This document shows, in pieces, positions 33,814 through 41,931 of a stretch of DNA of 64,000 bases (the stretch's first letter is position 1; each line of letters begins with the position of its first letter). The position numbers and the translations under genes were made by a program. The DNA lies in assembly GCA_965263285.1 (NCBI GenBank), contig CBDHHD010000016.1, positions 930,001 to 994,000 of the forward strand. Direction: 5' to 3'. Source of the stretch: JASGCP01 sp965263285 (GTDB taxonomy: Bacteria; Bacteroidota; Bacteroidia; Chitinophagales; Chitinophagaceae). The notes under the pieces were generated by a model. That model was not told the DNA's origin. It was given only the letters and a program-made list of their open reading frames with translations, and searched no databases.

Positions 33814-35061
33814 ATGAAAAAGAAAGTTATTTGGGGCATTAGTCTTACTTATATATATTATAGAAAAAAGCAAAATATTATTGCCGCCTTGGGAGTGGTA
33901 TTTGGCATGTCTATTTTTATCTTTCTTAATTCCATGATTACAGGCACGAATCAATGGTTTGAAAAAATTATTTTACAAAATACTCCTCATATTCGTTTGT
34001 ACAATGACGACCAATTGTCTTCACCTAAAATTCTTGATGCTTATTTCCATGACCATATTCGTACCCTTATTTCAAATCCGCAATTAGTTAATTCAGATAA
34101 TAGTATTAATAATCCTAATAGTGTTTTAACATTTATAAAAGATCAGCCTTATATAAGTGCCGTTTCAGAGCAAGTGGTAGTGCCTATTGTGTACCAAAAT
34201 AAAACTATTTCAAGAAGTGGAAGCCTATATGGAGTAGATATTCTAGAACAAAATAAGATGTATGACATTACCTCTACAATGATAGCGGGCAATATACAAG
34301 CACTAGCACAAGACAATAACGCTATTATTCTAGGATCAGGAGTAGCCAAAGATCTTAATGTAAAAATAGGTGATTATGTAATGGTTAAAAATGCAACCAC
34401 CGATGTATCAGCACAATTAAGGGTAGCGGGTATTTTTTCTACAACTATATCTAGCATAGACAAAACAAAATCTTTTGCTAACATTAATATTGCACAAAAT
34501 CTATTACAAAAAAATAGCAATTACATAACAGATATTGTTTTAAATATTAAAGATAAATACCAAGCGCCTAAAATGGCACAAATATTAAAGAAACAATTAG
34601 GTTTAACAGTAGAAGATTGGCAAACAGCCAATCAACAAAGCCTCGCAGGTACAGTTATCAGGAATCTCATTGCCAATTCTATTGCGCTTACTATCTTATT
34701 AGTGGCAGGATTTGGAATTTACAATATCTTAAATATGGTAGTACAAGATAAAATTAAAGAAATAGCTATATTAAAAGCTACAGGATTTCAAAAGGGAGAT
34801 ATTATTCGTATTTTTCTATACCAAGCGTCACTGATTGCAGTTTTTGGAGCTATACTTGGATTGTTATTAGGCGGACTTATTTGCTATATAGTAGGGCACA
34901 TATATGTTGGTCTTGGAGCGTTAGAATATATACCTATTGGATTTCACCCTATTTATTATGTACAAGCATTGCTATTTGGTTTTATTACTTGTTTTTTTGC
35001 CGCATACATGCCTGCCTTTAAAGCATCAAGGGTAGATCCTATTCAAATTATTAGAGGATAA
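33814..35061 (+). CDS. ABC transporter permease, FtsX/MacB-LolE type
   Basis: 415 residues with the four-helix FtsX-domain layout: one helix near 24-44, a large periplasmic domain (about 45-280), then three helices near 286-310, 335-360 and 380-405. The cytoplasmic loop VQDKIKEIAILKATGFQKGD, the usual ATPase-contact region, is present, and the protein ends SRVDPIQIIRG, typical of the class. MacB-type permeases push substrates from the periplasm through TolC. Unlike E. coli MacB, the ATPase is a separate gene. It lacks the C39 peptidase domain found in classical bacteriocin exporters. Confidence 0.87.
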   Translation: MKKKVIWGISLTYIYYRKKQNIIAALGVVFGMSIFIFLNSMITGTNQWFEKIILQNTPHIRLYNDDQLSSPKILDAYFHDHIRTLISNPQLVNSDNSINNPNSVLTFIKDQPYISAVSEQVVVPIVYQNKTISRSGSLYGVDILEQNKMYDITSTMIAGNIQALAQDNNAIILGSGVAKDLNVKIGDYVMVKNATTDVSAQLRVAGIFSTTISSIDKTKSFANINIAQNLLQKNSNYITDIVLNIKDKYQAPKMAQILKKQLGLTVEDWQTANQQSLAGTVIRNLIANSIALTILLVAGFGIYNILNMVVQDKIKEIAILKATGFQKGDIIRIFLYQASLIAVFGAILGLLLGGLICYIVGHIYVGLGALEYIPIGFHPIYYVQALLFGFITCFFAAYMPAFKASRVDPIQIIRG

Positions 35062-35067
35062 AAAATT

Positions 35068-35754
35068 ATGGAAAAAAAAATTGTTTTACAAGCAAATCAT
35101 ATTGATAAATTCTTTGAAACACCTACGCTATTTCAAGCTTTAAAAGATGTTAACTTTACAGCACATCAAGGAGAATTTATTGCACTCACAGGCAAATCGG
35201 GATCAGGTAAAACAACACTATTATATATTCTTTCAACCTTAGACAATCAATATAAAGGAGAATTATTTATTAATAATATATCTACCCATGATAAAGACTC
35301 TAATCAATTAGCTAGATTACGGAACGAGCATCTTGGCTTTGTGTTTCAATTTCACTACCTACTCCCTGATTTTACTTGCTTAAAAAATGTAATACTACCA
35401 GCCCAACGGCTAGGGAAGAGGTCGGCTGAAGAAATTGAACAATATGCAATTGAGTTATTTAAACAAATGGATATTTTACAAATTCTTAATAAGCGAGCTG
35501 CTCTTATTTCAGGAGGACAACAACAAAGAGTGGCTATTGCAAGAGCGCTTATTAACAAGCCTATTATTGTAATGGGAGATGAGCCTACAGGCAACCTTGA
35601 CTCTGTTAACTCTAGTATGGTACTATCTATCTTAACAAACTTGGCAAAAGAAAATCAACAAACGATACTAATTGCTACACACGACAATGAAATATCCTCC
35701 AAAGCTGATAGACAAATACACATGAAAGATGGTGTAATTGTTTCTGTAATTTAA
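35068..35754 (+). CDS. ABC transporter ATPase, LolD/MacB type
   Basis: 228 residues with all nucleotide-binding motifs: Walker A GKSGSGKTT at 42-50, Q-loop FVFQFHYLLP, signature ISGGQQQR at 147-154, Walker B IVMGDE at 167-172 and the switch His in ATHD. It powers the permease encoded 6 bp upstream. The last codons overlap the convergent glycoside-hydrolase-like gene by 4 bp, closing the operon. Confidence 0.93.
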   Translation: MEKKIVLQANHIDKFFETPTLFQALKDVNFTAHQGEFIALTGKSGSGKTTLLYILSTLDNQYKGELFINNISTHDKDSNQLARLRNEHLGFVFQFHYLLPDFTCLKNVILPAQRLGKRSAEEIEQYAIELFKQMDILQILNKRAALISGGQQQRVAIARALINKPIIVMGDEPTGNLDSVNSSMVLSILTNLAKENQQTILIATHDNEISSKADRQIHMKDGVIVSVI

Positions 35755-36734
35755 TCAACGGTGTATTCATTGAGTGCATTAATCTGGAAGGTTAATGGCA
35801 GTGAGGTTTGCGAATTAACATAATTACTATTCCAGCTAGGATTGTTTACATAGTTGTCAAATATAATATTCCATCCATTATTATTATATGATGCCATATA
35901 ATTGTTATATCCATCTACAATTTGTGCATTAGAAGAATTAGCAGATAGTACAATCGTTGAATATAGATTTCTATCAAAATAAAAATTAAGTGTAACCTGA
36001 TTGGGAACTACATTCCACTCTAATCCATACGAATGTAATTGACTAAGCAAAGCATTGCCTCCATTTCCATTAGAAGCATGAATAGGCTCATCTGTACCTG
36101 CATTTATTTTTGAAAAATGTATTGTTGAAGTTACAGGCTGACTTGGATAATACACACCATAACATTCCATAATATCTATTTCCATTCCATAAGGCCAATT
36201 ATAACCAGGCGTTTCGGGCATTAACCAAAAAGCAGGCCATGAACCAGCTGTATAAGCACCTATAGGTAAACTGGCAACCATTTCAAGATATCCATGTGGC
36301 TGATGGGCAGAGGCATGCATAATACTCATTAAACCATGAGAAGACATAACCCCAGTTGAATAATTATATGTTACTACATTTCCTGAAGCATCTGTTGTAG
36401 TTACGGGAGTATCTAACTTCCTTGATAAAAGTGTAATTGAATTGGCACTCATCGTTATATTAGTAGGATCATAGTAAAAGCCATTTCCCCAATTAACAGA
36501 ATTATTATAAGCCGTAAAGAAGGAAGAAGGATTAGGATTTAAATACGCCGCTTCTAAAGTTAGCCCTTGACCATTTAGAAGAAAATTATCATGATTTTGA
36601 TTCTGTAAATTATTATTTTGATTTTGTGAAGTTAAAGGTAATAATTGCTTATTACATGATATCAACATAGTAAATACTGCTAATAATAAGGCGCTTATAT
36701 TAGCATAGAATACAAATCGTTTTTTCATATACAA
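35751..36734 (-). CDS. GH16-like glycoside hydrolase lipoprotein
   Basis: 327 residues with a signal sequence and lipobox LISC (Cys27), then an Asn/Gln-rich linker (35-50). The concanavalin-type domain contains SWPAFWLMPE and MEIDIMECYG, in which E185, D187 and E190 form the E-x-D-x-x-E catalytic motif of family 16 glycoside hydrolases. Such enzymes cut beta-1,3/1,4-glucans or galactans; the exact substrate is not evident. It is likely on the cell surface. It is read convergently with the exporter operon. Confidence 0.8.
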   Translation of the reverse strand: MYMKKRFVFYANISALLLAVFTMLISCNKQLLPLTSQNQNNNLQNQNHDNFLLNGQGLTLEAAYLNPNPSSFFTAYNNSVNWGNGFYYDPTNITMSANSITLLSRKLDTPVTTTDASGNVVTYNYSTGVMSSHGLMSIMHASAHQPHGYLEMVASLPIGAYTAGSWPAFWLMPETPGYNWPYGMEIDIMECYGVYYPSQPVTSTIHFSKINAGTDEPIHASNGNGGNALLSQLHSYGLEWNVVPNQVTLNFYFDRNLYSTIVLSANSSNAQIVDGYNNYMASYNNNGWNIIFDNYVNNPSWNSNYVNSQTSLPLTFQINALNEYTVD

Positions 36735-36745
36735 ATCAATAGATT

Positions 36746-36818
36746 AGATAATTAAATTTAGTGTGAGGGACTATGCAAAAATACAAAATAAAATGGATAT
36801 TTGCAAAAACAATTTTAT
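36746..36818 (-). repeat. Reversed promoter module of element C
   Basis: The reverse strand repeats the sequence upstream of the peptide gene at 15693, including TTTTTGC, TATTTTTGC and CCCTCACACTAAATTTA. It points towards the GH16-like gene and could drive it. The terminal end is decayed. Confidence 0.5.
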
Positions 36819-37037
36819 ATTCAAGAAAAAGATACTTTAAATTTTATACAAACGATGCTAAATGTTGCATCAGATTTTGCGATTACCAAGATTGAGAAAG
36901 CTGAAGAAAAAGAGAAAATAGTTCGTATTTATTTTAAATATTTACCTAGTGTTTATAAAAAGAAAGGGGATGTTAATAAGGTATATAAAATTTATGATTA
37001 TTTACTCGAAAGATTGACAAAGCTCTTAGACAATTAA
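36801..37037 (+). CDS. Unknown small protein, possibly a gene fragment
   Basis: 78 residues from a TTG, or shorter from ATG at 36858 (MLNVASDFAITKIEKAEEKE). The sequence is charged and helical, ending YDYLLERLTKLLDN. A truncated near-identical copy lies at 20641-20810. The 5' end is fused to the promoter module, so the natural start may have been lost. I do not recognise it; presence next to repeats in both places suggests a piece of mobile DNA. Confidence 0.35.
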   Translation: MQKQFYIQEKDTLNFIQTMLNVASDFAITKIEKAEEKEKIVRIYFKYLPSVYKKKGDVNKVYKIYDYLLERLTKLLDN

Positions 37038-37051
37038 AAACCAACTTACAC

Positions 37052-37495
37052 AATCTTTTTTATACTCCCGCTGGAAAAGCATGGATTATTAAATAAATAT
37101 AAACATGAAAATAATAGGAAATATCTGATAAGGACTGCCCTCAGATAAAGAGCGTTACAAAACGAGGTGAGCGAAGCGACCAGCGAGAATGTGGAGGCGG
37201 AAGTTTTTATACATGAATCGTTATGATGAGCATAAAGTATGTATATAAAAGATCACTATGGATCATAAGCTCATCATAACGATTCATACCTAACCGCCTC
37301 CTATTCATTCTCGCTAGCGTAGCGAGCCGTAGTTTTGTAGCTCTTTATCTACAGGCTTGATTTTTTCTTTGTTTCTTTCTTTTGTATCAAGACAAAAGAA
37401 AGAAAAAGATATAAAAAAAATAATGAATCTATACCTGAGTCATTACAAAAAAAAGGTGTATTTTAATACCTGCTCACTAAAAAAGTCGTTATACC
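37052..37495. mobile_element. MITE-like element, copy 6
   Basis: The left end is decayed (TTTTTTATACTCCCGCTGG). Hairpin and TTTCTTTCTTTTG module are intact. The right boundary is a type-B end, GCTCACTAAAAAAGTCGTTATACC-like, at about 37472-37495. Same orientation as copy 7, which follows 6 bp later. Confidence 0.7.
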
Positions 37496-37501
37496 AATTT
37501 A

Positions 37502-38012
37502 GGTATAACGACTTTTTTAGTGAGCGATGACAAAGATAATATATTTTTTAAAAAAACCAATTTATTTTTGGCTACGACTTTTTTGAGGTGCTGGAAGCTA
37601 TGGATTATTAAATAAATATAAACATGGAAATAATAGGAAATATCTGATGAGGACTGCCCTCAGATAAAGAGCGTTACAAAACGAGGTGAGCGAAGCGACC
37701 AGCGAGAATGTGGAGGCGGACATTTTTATATATGAATCGTTATGATGAGCATAAAGTATGTACATAAAAGATCACTATGGATAAGCTCATCATAACGATT
37801 CATACCTAACCGCCTCCCATTCATTCTCGCTAGCGTAGCGAGCCGTAGTTTTGTAGCTCTTTATCTGCAGGCTTGATTTTTTCTTTGTTTCTTTCTTTTG
37901 TATCAAGACAAAAGAAAGAAAAAGATATAAAAAACAAATAATGAATCTATACCTGAGTCATTACAAAAAAAGGTGTATTTTAATACCTGCTCACTAAAAA
38001 AGTCGTTATACC
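37502..38012. mobile_element. MITE-like element, copy 7, complete with type-B ends
   Basis: 511 bp bounded by GGTATAACGACTTTTTTAGT at 37502 and its complement ending at 38012. A type-A end (GGCTACGACTTTTTTGAGG) is internal at 37570. The right end is followed at once by TAAATTTAGTTATGCC of element C. The type-B ends of copies 6 and 7 abut as a long palindrome around 37498. Confidence 0.72.
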
Positions 38013-38142
38013 TAAATTTAGTTATGCCATTTTTTCGTATTAATTGTATACATATATAATCTATTATAATAATGTATACATATATTTTTATGAGAGTAAA
38101 TTTTATCATAAGCAAAGACTGTAATAATTGCAATGGGTACAT

Positions 38143-39678
38143 TTAGATAATATCTTTTTTAATATTGGGCAAATAGAAAGCGCCCAATATAGCACATATT
38201 ACACAAAATAAAATAGGATAAGTTAACCCTTCAATAAAATAATAAGGATGCGGTAATGGTTTTTTTAGTGCTATTGCTATTTGATTTAGCTTTTGAGCGT
38301 GCTCAACGCTATACGTAGCTATAATAGGTACAAAGCCTCCAAATATAGTTCCTCCTACATAAGATAAGCCAAAAGCAGAAGATCGAACACGGGTAGGGAA
38401 TAATTCTATTAAAAAAACAGCAAAAGGAGCTGTTATTAATACTGCCATAAGTATTAATAGTATAAAACATATTAACACAAGTCCTTGTTTATTTGTAGGT
38501 AGGAATATTTCTTTTTCTTCTTTTATTTTATTACCATAAGGGGTTCTATAACGATAGTGAATAACTTCTCTCATTCTATTAGTGTATATGTTTGTTTTAC
38601 TATTGGTATAAAAAGTATCTGCTTTTTCTACATGCTGAACAATGGCCGAAGTGGAAGATGACAACAAAACAAAAGAAGAGCTATTATTTGTATCTGTAAT
38701 CGAAAACATTTTTTTATAAATGGGGCGAACGGCAACAACAAAAAATAACATACAAAAAACAAATATCCATTTACTCCCCCAATGATCATGAATCCAGCCT
38801 ACTGCATAATAAAAAGGAAGAACCAATACATATCCTAATGAGGCTATCCAATTTGTTTGTTGTAACGTTATATGCATTGTATTACCCATAAAAAAAAGTG
38901 CATAAATAGTAGTAGCATTAGATATGATACCTCCTGGAATACAAATAATGAGAGAGATAATTAACCATTTAAAGTTTGTCTTGTGGGTAAATACTTCTTT
39001 AATGGGTTGTTTTGCATAAGTATTGGTTTCTTTTAATTGAATAAATAGGGGTGTTTCTGTGAGTTTTAATCGAATACGAATTGAAAATATTACTAATAAA
39101 ATAGAAATCCAGAAGGTAATACGCCACCCCCAAGAAAAGAAGGCAGCCTGACTGAGCAATATTCTTAAAGTAGCCATAGATAGCAATGAAATAACAATTC
39201 CTATCAATGGCGTTGTTTGAACAAATGAAGTATATCGACCCCAATGTGTTTTTTTTGAGTGCTCTGCTATAAAAATAGCCGCATTTCCATATTCTCCGCC
39301 CAATGATACTCCTTGAAAAAAACGAAGTAAAAATATACAAATAGGAGCTATTACTCCTATTTGCTGATAAGTAGGTACACATCCTATTAAAAAGGTGCTG
39401 ATTCCCATGGATATCATGCTAATAAGCAATGCTTTTTTTCTTCCTACGGTATCTCCTATTTTGCCAAAGATAAGGCCCCCTAAAGGACGAAAAACATATC
39501 CTACAGCATATAATGCAACTGTAGATATAATAGCAAAAGAAGGATTACTAATGGGAAAGAATTGTGCCGATATAATTGTATTTAGCCCAACAAATGTTAG
39601 AAAATCATACCATTCTATCATGGATCCTAAAGAAGAAGAAAAAATAGTAAATGCTAAAGAATGTTTTTTTTTATTCAT
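38143..39678 (-). CDS. MFS transporter, metabolite:H+ symporter (ProP/ShiA-like)
   Basis: 511 residues with twelve predicted membrane segments. The start GSMIEWYDFLTFVG, the loop GDTVGRKKALL and FFQGVSLGGEYGNAA mark the metabolite:proton symporter branch. An unusual soluble insert at about 321-398 (from YKKMFSITDTNNSSS to EEKEIFLPTNKQG) separates the later helices and makes the protein about 75 residues longer than usual. Substrate could be an organic acid or betaine. Isolated gene between repeat blocks. Confidence 0.85.
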   Translation of the reverse strand: MNKKKHSLAFTIFSSSLGSMIEWYDFLTFVGLNTIISAQFFPISNPSFAIISTVALYAVGYVFRPLGGLIFGKIGDTVGRKKALLISMISMGISTFLIGCVPTYQQIGVIAPICIFLLRFFQGVSLGGEYGNAAIFIAEHSKKTHWGRYTSFVQTTPLIGIVISLLSMATLRILLSQAAFFSWGWRITFWISILLVIFSIRIRLKLTETPLFIQLKETNTYAKQPIKEVFTHKTNFKWLIISLIICIPGGIISNATTIYALFFMGNTMHITLQQTNWIASLGYVLVLPFYYAVGWIHDHWGSKWIFVFCMLFFVVAVRPIYKKMFSITDTNNSSSFVLLSSSTSAIVQHVEKADTFYTNSKTNIYTNRMREVIHYRYRTPYGNKIKEEKEIFLPTNKQGLVLICFILLILMAVLITAPFAVFLIELFPTRVRSSAFGLSYVGGTIFGGFVPIIATYSVEHAQKLNQIAIALKKPLPHPYYFIEGLTYPILFCVICAILGAFYLPNIKKDII

Positions 39679-39721
39679 AGATTATCTTTTATAAAAACCT
39701 ATAACTTACCTAAATAAGCTA

Positions 39722-40072
39722 CTACTTTTTTATTAATTTAATATTATTCGCATGACGTTTTTTATCTCTTTTATTTTTTTTATGCATATTATTTTCTATT
39801 GCTTCTGATAGATTTACACCTGTTTGATTGGCTAAACAAATAAGTGTAAACAATATATCGGCCATTTCATCTGCAAGGTTATATTTTTTATCTGTTTTTT
39901 TAAATGATTGATCGCCATACTCTCGTACAATGATACGAGCCAATTCTCCCATTTCTTCGCATAAAATACCTAAATTAGTAAGTTCATTAAAATAACGCAC
40001 TCCTACCGTATGAATCCATTGGTCTATATCTTTTTGTAATATATCTAATGTAGGAGATGAAGAGGCAGACAT
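39722..40072 (-). CDS. MazG-like nucleotide pyrophosphohydrolase
   Basis: 116 residues from the ATG at 40072. A longer frame to 40213 would overlap the upstream permease gene in another phase. The all-alpha MazG pattern is clear: EEMGELARIIVREYG (E-E-x-x-E) and DEMADILFTLICLAN (E-x-x-D), with a lysine-rich C-terminus. Such enzymes remove pyrophosphate from non-canonical or excess nucleotides. It follows the MlaE-type gene by 20 bp. Confidence 0.8.
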   Translation of the reverse strand: MSASSSPTLDILQKDIDQWIHTVGVRYFNELTNLGILCEEMGELARIIVREYGDQSFKKTDKKYNLADEMADILFTLICLANQTGVNLSEAIENNMHKKNKRDKKRHANNIKLIKK

Positions 40073-40092
40073 AACAAATAAATTATTATTAT

Positions 40093-40830
40093 TTATAAAA
40101 ATAGAGCAGCAATAATATAATCGGCAATAAGAATTAAAATACAAGCGGTAACTACTGTTGTCGTACTTCCTTTTCCTATTTCTAATGCCCCTCCTTTTAC
40201 ATGATAACCACAATAAGAAGCTACTGAGCTAATAATAAAAGAGAATGTAATTGATTTTAAAAGTGCCACTACAATCATATATGCCTTAAAATTAATATGC
40301 AAGCCAACATCAAATATTTCGGGGGATAACAATCCACTTAATTGACCTGATATTCTTCCGCCTAATATAGCCACAAACATCGATACAATAATCATGAGTG
40401 GTATAATTAAAAGACAAGCAATAAGCTTAGGAAGTACGAGGTAATTTTTAGCATTCACCCCCATAATCTCAATGGCATCAATTTGTTCACTTACGCGCAT
40501 ATTGCCTAATTCACTTGAGAGTTTACTTCCAATCACACCTGCCAATACAATACATACTAAAGTAGGAGATAGCTCTAATATAATACTATCTCTAACAATG
40601 AGCGATACATAAGTTTTACTTACAAGAGGATTGGTTAACTGAAATGCTGTTTGCATTGTGCTTACTGCTCCTACAAAGAAAGAAATAATTAATACAATAG
40701 GCAATGAACCAACAATAATATCGTTTATTTGTCGCATTAGCTCTTTCCAAAACATTTTATTATTTTCTGGCTTGGCTAGTGTATCTTTAAGGAAAATAGT
40801 ATATCTACCAATATGATATAGAATGTTCAT
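40093..40830 (-). CDS. mlaE: MlaE-type ABC permease (phospholipid transport)
   Basis: About 245 residues from the ATG at 40830. The family core is seen in GSLPIVLIISFFVGAVSTMQ, the ELSPTLVCIVLAGVIGSKLS segment with its EIGTMRVSEQIDA-like SELGNMRVSEQIDAIEIMG motif, and five hydrophobic spans. MlaE works with MlaF ATPase and MlaD to move phospholipids between membranes. The ATPase gene usually next to it is missing here and the MazG-like gene takes its place. Confidence 0.85.
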   Translation of the reverse strand: MNILYHIGRYTIFLKDTLAKPENNKMFWKELMRQINDIIVGSLPIVLIISFFVGAVSTMQTAFQLTNPLVSKTYVSLIVRDSIILELSPTLVCIVLAGVIGSKLSSELGNMRVSEQIDAIEIMGVNAKNYLVLPKLIACLLIIPLMIIVSMFVAILGGRISGQLSGLLSPEIFDVGLHINFKAYMIVVALLKSITFSFIISSVASYCGYHVKGGALEIGKGSTTTVVTACILILIADYIIAALFL

Positions 40831-40971
40831 CAAATACAAATTTAAAAATAAATAGTGTACTTTATTAAAATATATGACTAAATCTTTTTTTGAGGTGCTG
40901 GGGGTATTTGTATTTTTTGTAATTACTCAGGTATAGGTTCATCAATTTATTTTCTATATCCTTTTCTTTCT

Positions 40972-41518
40972 GGCATAACTAAATTTAGTGTGAGGAAAAA
41001 TTTAGTTTACTAAAAGGCTACATCTTTTTTTGAGGTGCTGGGGGATATTTATATTTTTGTAATTGCTCATATATAGGTTCATCATTTATTTTTTATATCC
41101 TTTTCTTTCTTTTGTCTTGATACAAAAGAAAGAAACCAAGAAAAAATCAAGCCTGCAGATAAAGAGCTACAAAACTACGGCTCGCTACGCTAGCGAGAAT
41201 GAATGGGAGGCGGTTAGGTATGAATCGTTATGATGAGCTTATCCTATGCAAATACTTTATGCTCATCATAACGATTCATATATAAAAACTTCCGCCTCCA
41301 CATTCTCGCTGGTCGCTTCGCTCACCTCGTTTTGTAACGCTCTTTATCTGAGGGCAGTCCTCATCAGATATTTCCTATTATTTCCATATTTATATATATG
41401 TAATAATTCATGCTTCCAGCACCTCAAAAAAAGATGTAGCCCATATAAAATTGTTTTTACAAATATCTATTTTATTTTGTATCTTTGCATACTCCCTCAC
41501 ACTAAATTTAGTTATGCC
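40972..41518. mobile_element. Element C: 547-bp insertion with inverted ends and 8-bp target duplication
   Basis: It starts GGCATAACTAAATTTAGTG and ends with the exact complement (CACTAAATTTAGTTATGCC), followed by a duplicated TTCTTTCT. It contains a whole MITE copy (41016-41441) and the promoter module with TATCTTTG near its right end. No protein is encoded. Single ends of this element occur at 15655, 15991, 20611, 26170, 36746 and 38013. Confidence 0.72.
41016..41441. mobile_element. MITE-like element, copy 9, with perfect ends
   Basis: 426 bp. Both type-A ends are perfect 26-base complements, making this probably the youngest copy. Nested inside element C. The remaining gap to dnaK (41761-41931) shows no gene. 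Confidence 0.78.
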
Positions 41519-41931
41519 TTCTTTCTTTTGTCTTGATACAAAAGAAAGAAACAAAGAAAAAATCAAGCCTGCAGATAAAGAGCTACAAAACTAAGGCTCG
41601 CTACGCTAGCGAGAATGAAGGGGAGAGCTGGTCGCTTCGCTCACCTCGTTTTGTAACGCTCTTTATCTGAGGGCAGTCCTCATCAAATATTTCCTATTAT
41701 TTCCATGTTTATATTTATTTAATAATCCATGCTTCCAGCACCTCAAAAAAAGATTTAACCGAAAAACTGCTAATATTGAATAAGAAATTGATTTATATTT
41801 ACCATAAAAAAAACAAAAAACGACAAAAAGAAACAAAAAATGGCAGTCTTTTTTCAGTTTAGATGTATTTGGAATTAAAAATGATAATAATATAATTGTA
41901 TTTATTATTAGAAAAATTAAAATATATTTAT

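Larger units (their letters stand above)
40877..41760. mobile_element. MITE-like element, copy 8, split by an inserted element
   Basis: The left part (40877-40971) has a type-A end and stops inside the TTTCTTTC module. The right part (41519-41760) resumes at TTCTTTCTTTTGTCTTG and runs to a right end AAAAAAAGATTTAACC. The eight bases TTCTTTCT occur at both junctions, as expected for a target duplication. Its hairpin is also partly deleted. Confidence 0.75.

Noticed and set aside
33814..35754. Permease and ATPase as the LolCDE lipoprotein release system
   Set aside because: The operon has its own TolC channel and HlyD adaptor, which fits a MacAB-like exporter better than lipoprotein sorting.
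40073..40213. N-terminal extension of the MazG-like protein
   Set aside because: It overlaps the MlaE-type gene in another phase and is an unlike, basic, Tyr-rich stretch; the ATG at 40072 gives the family length.
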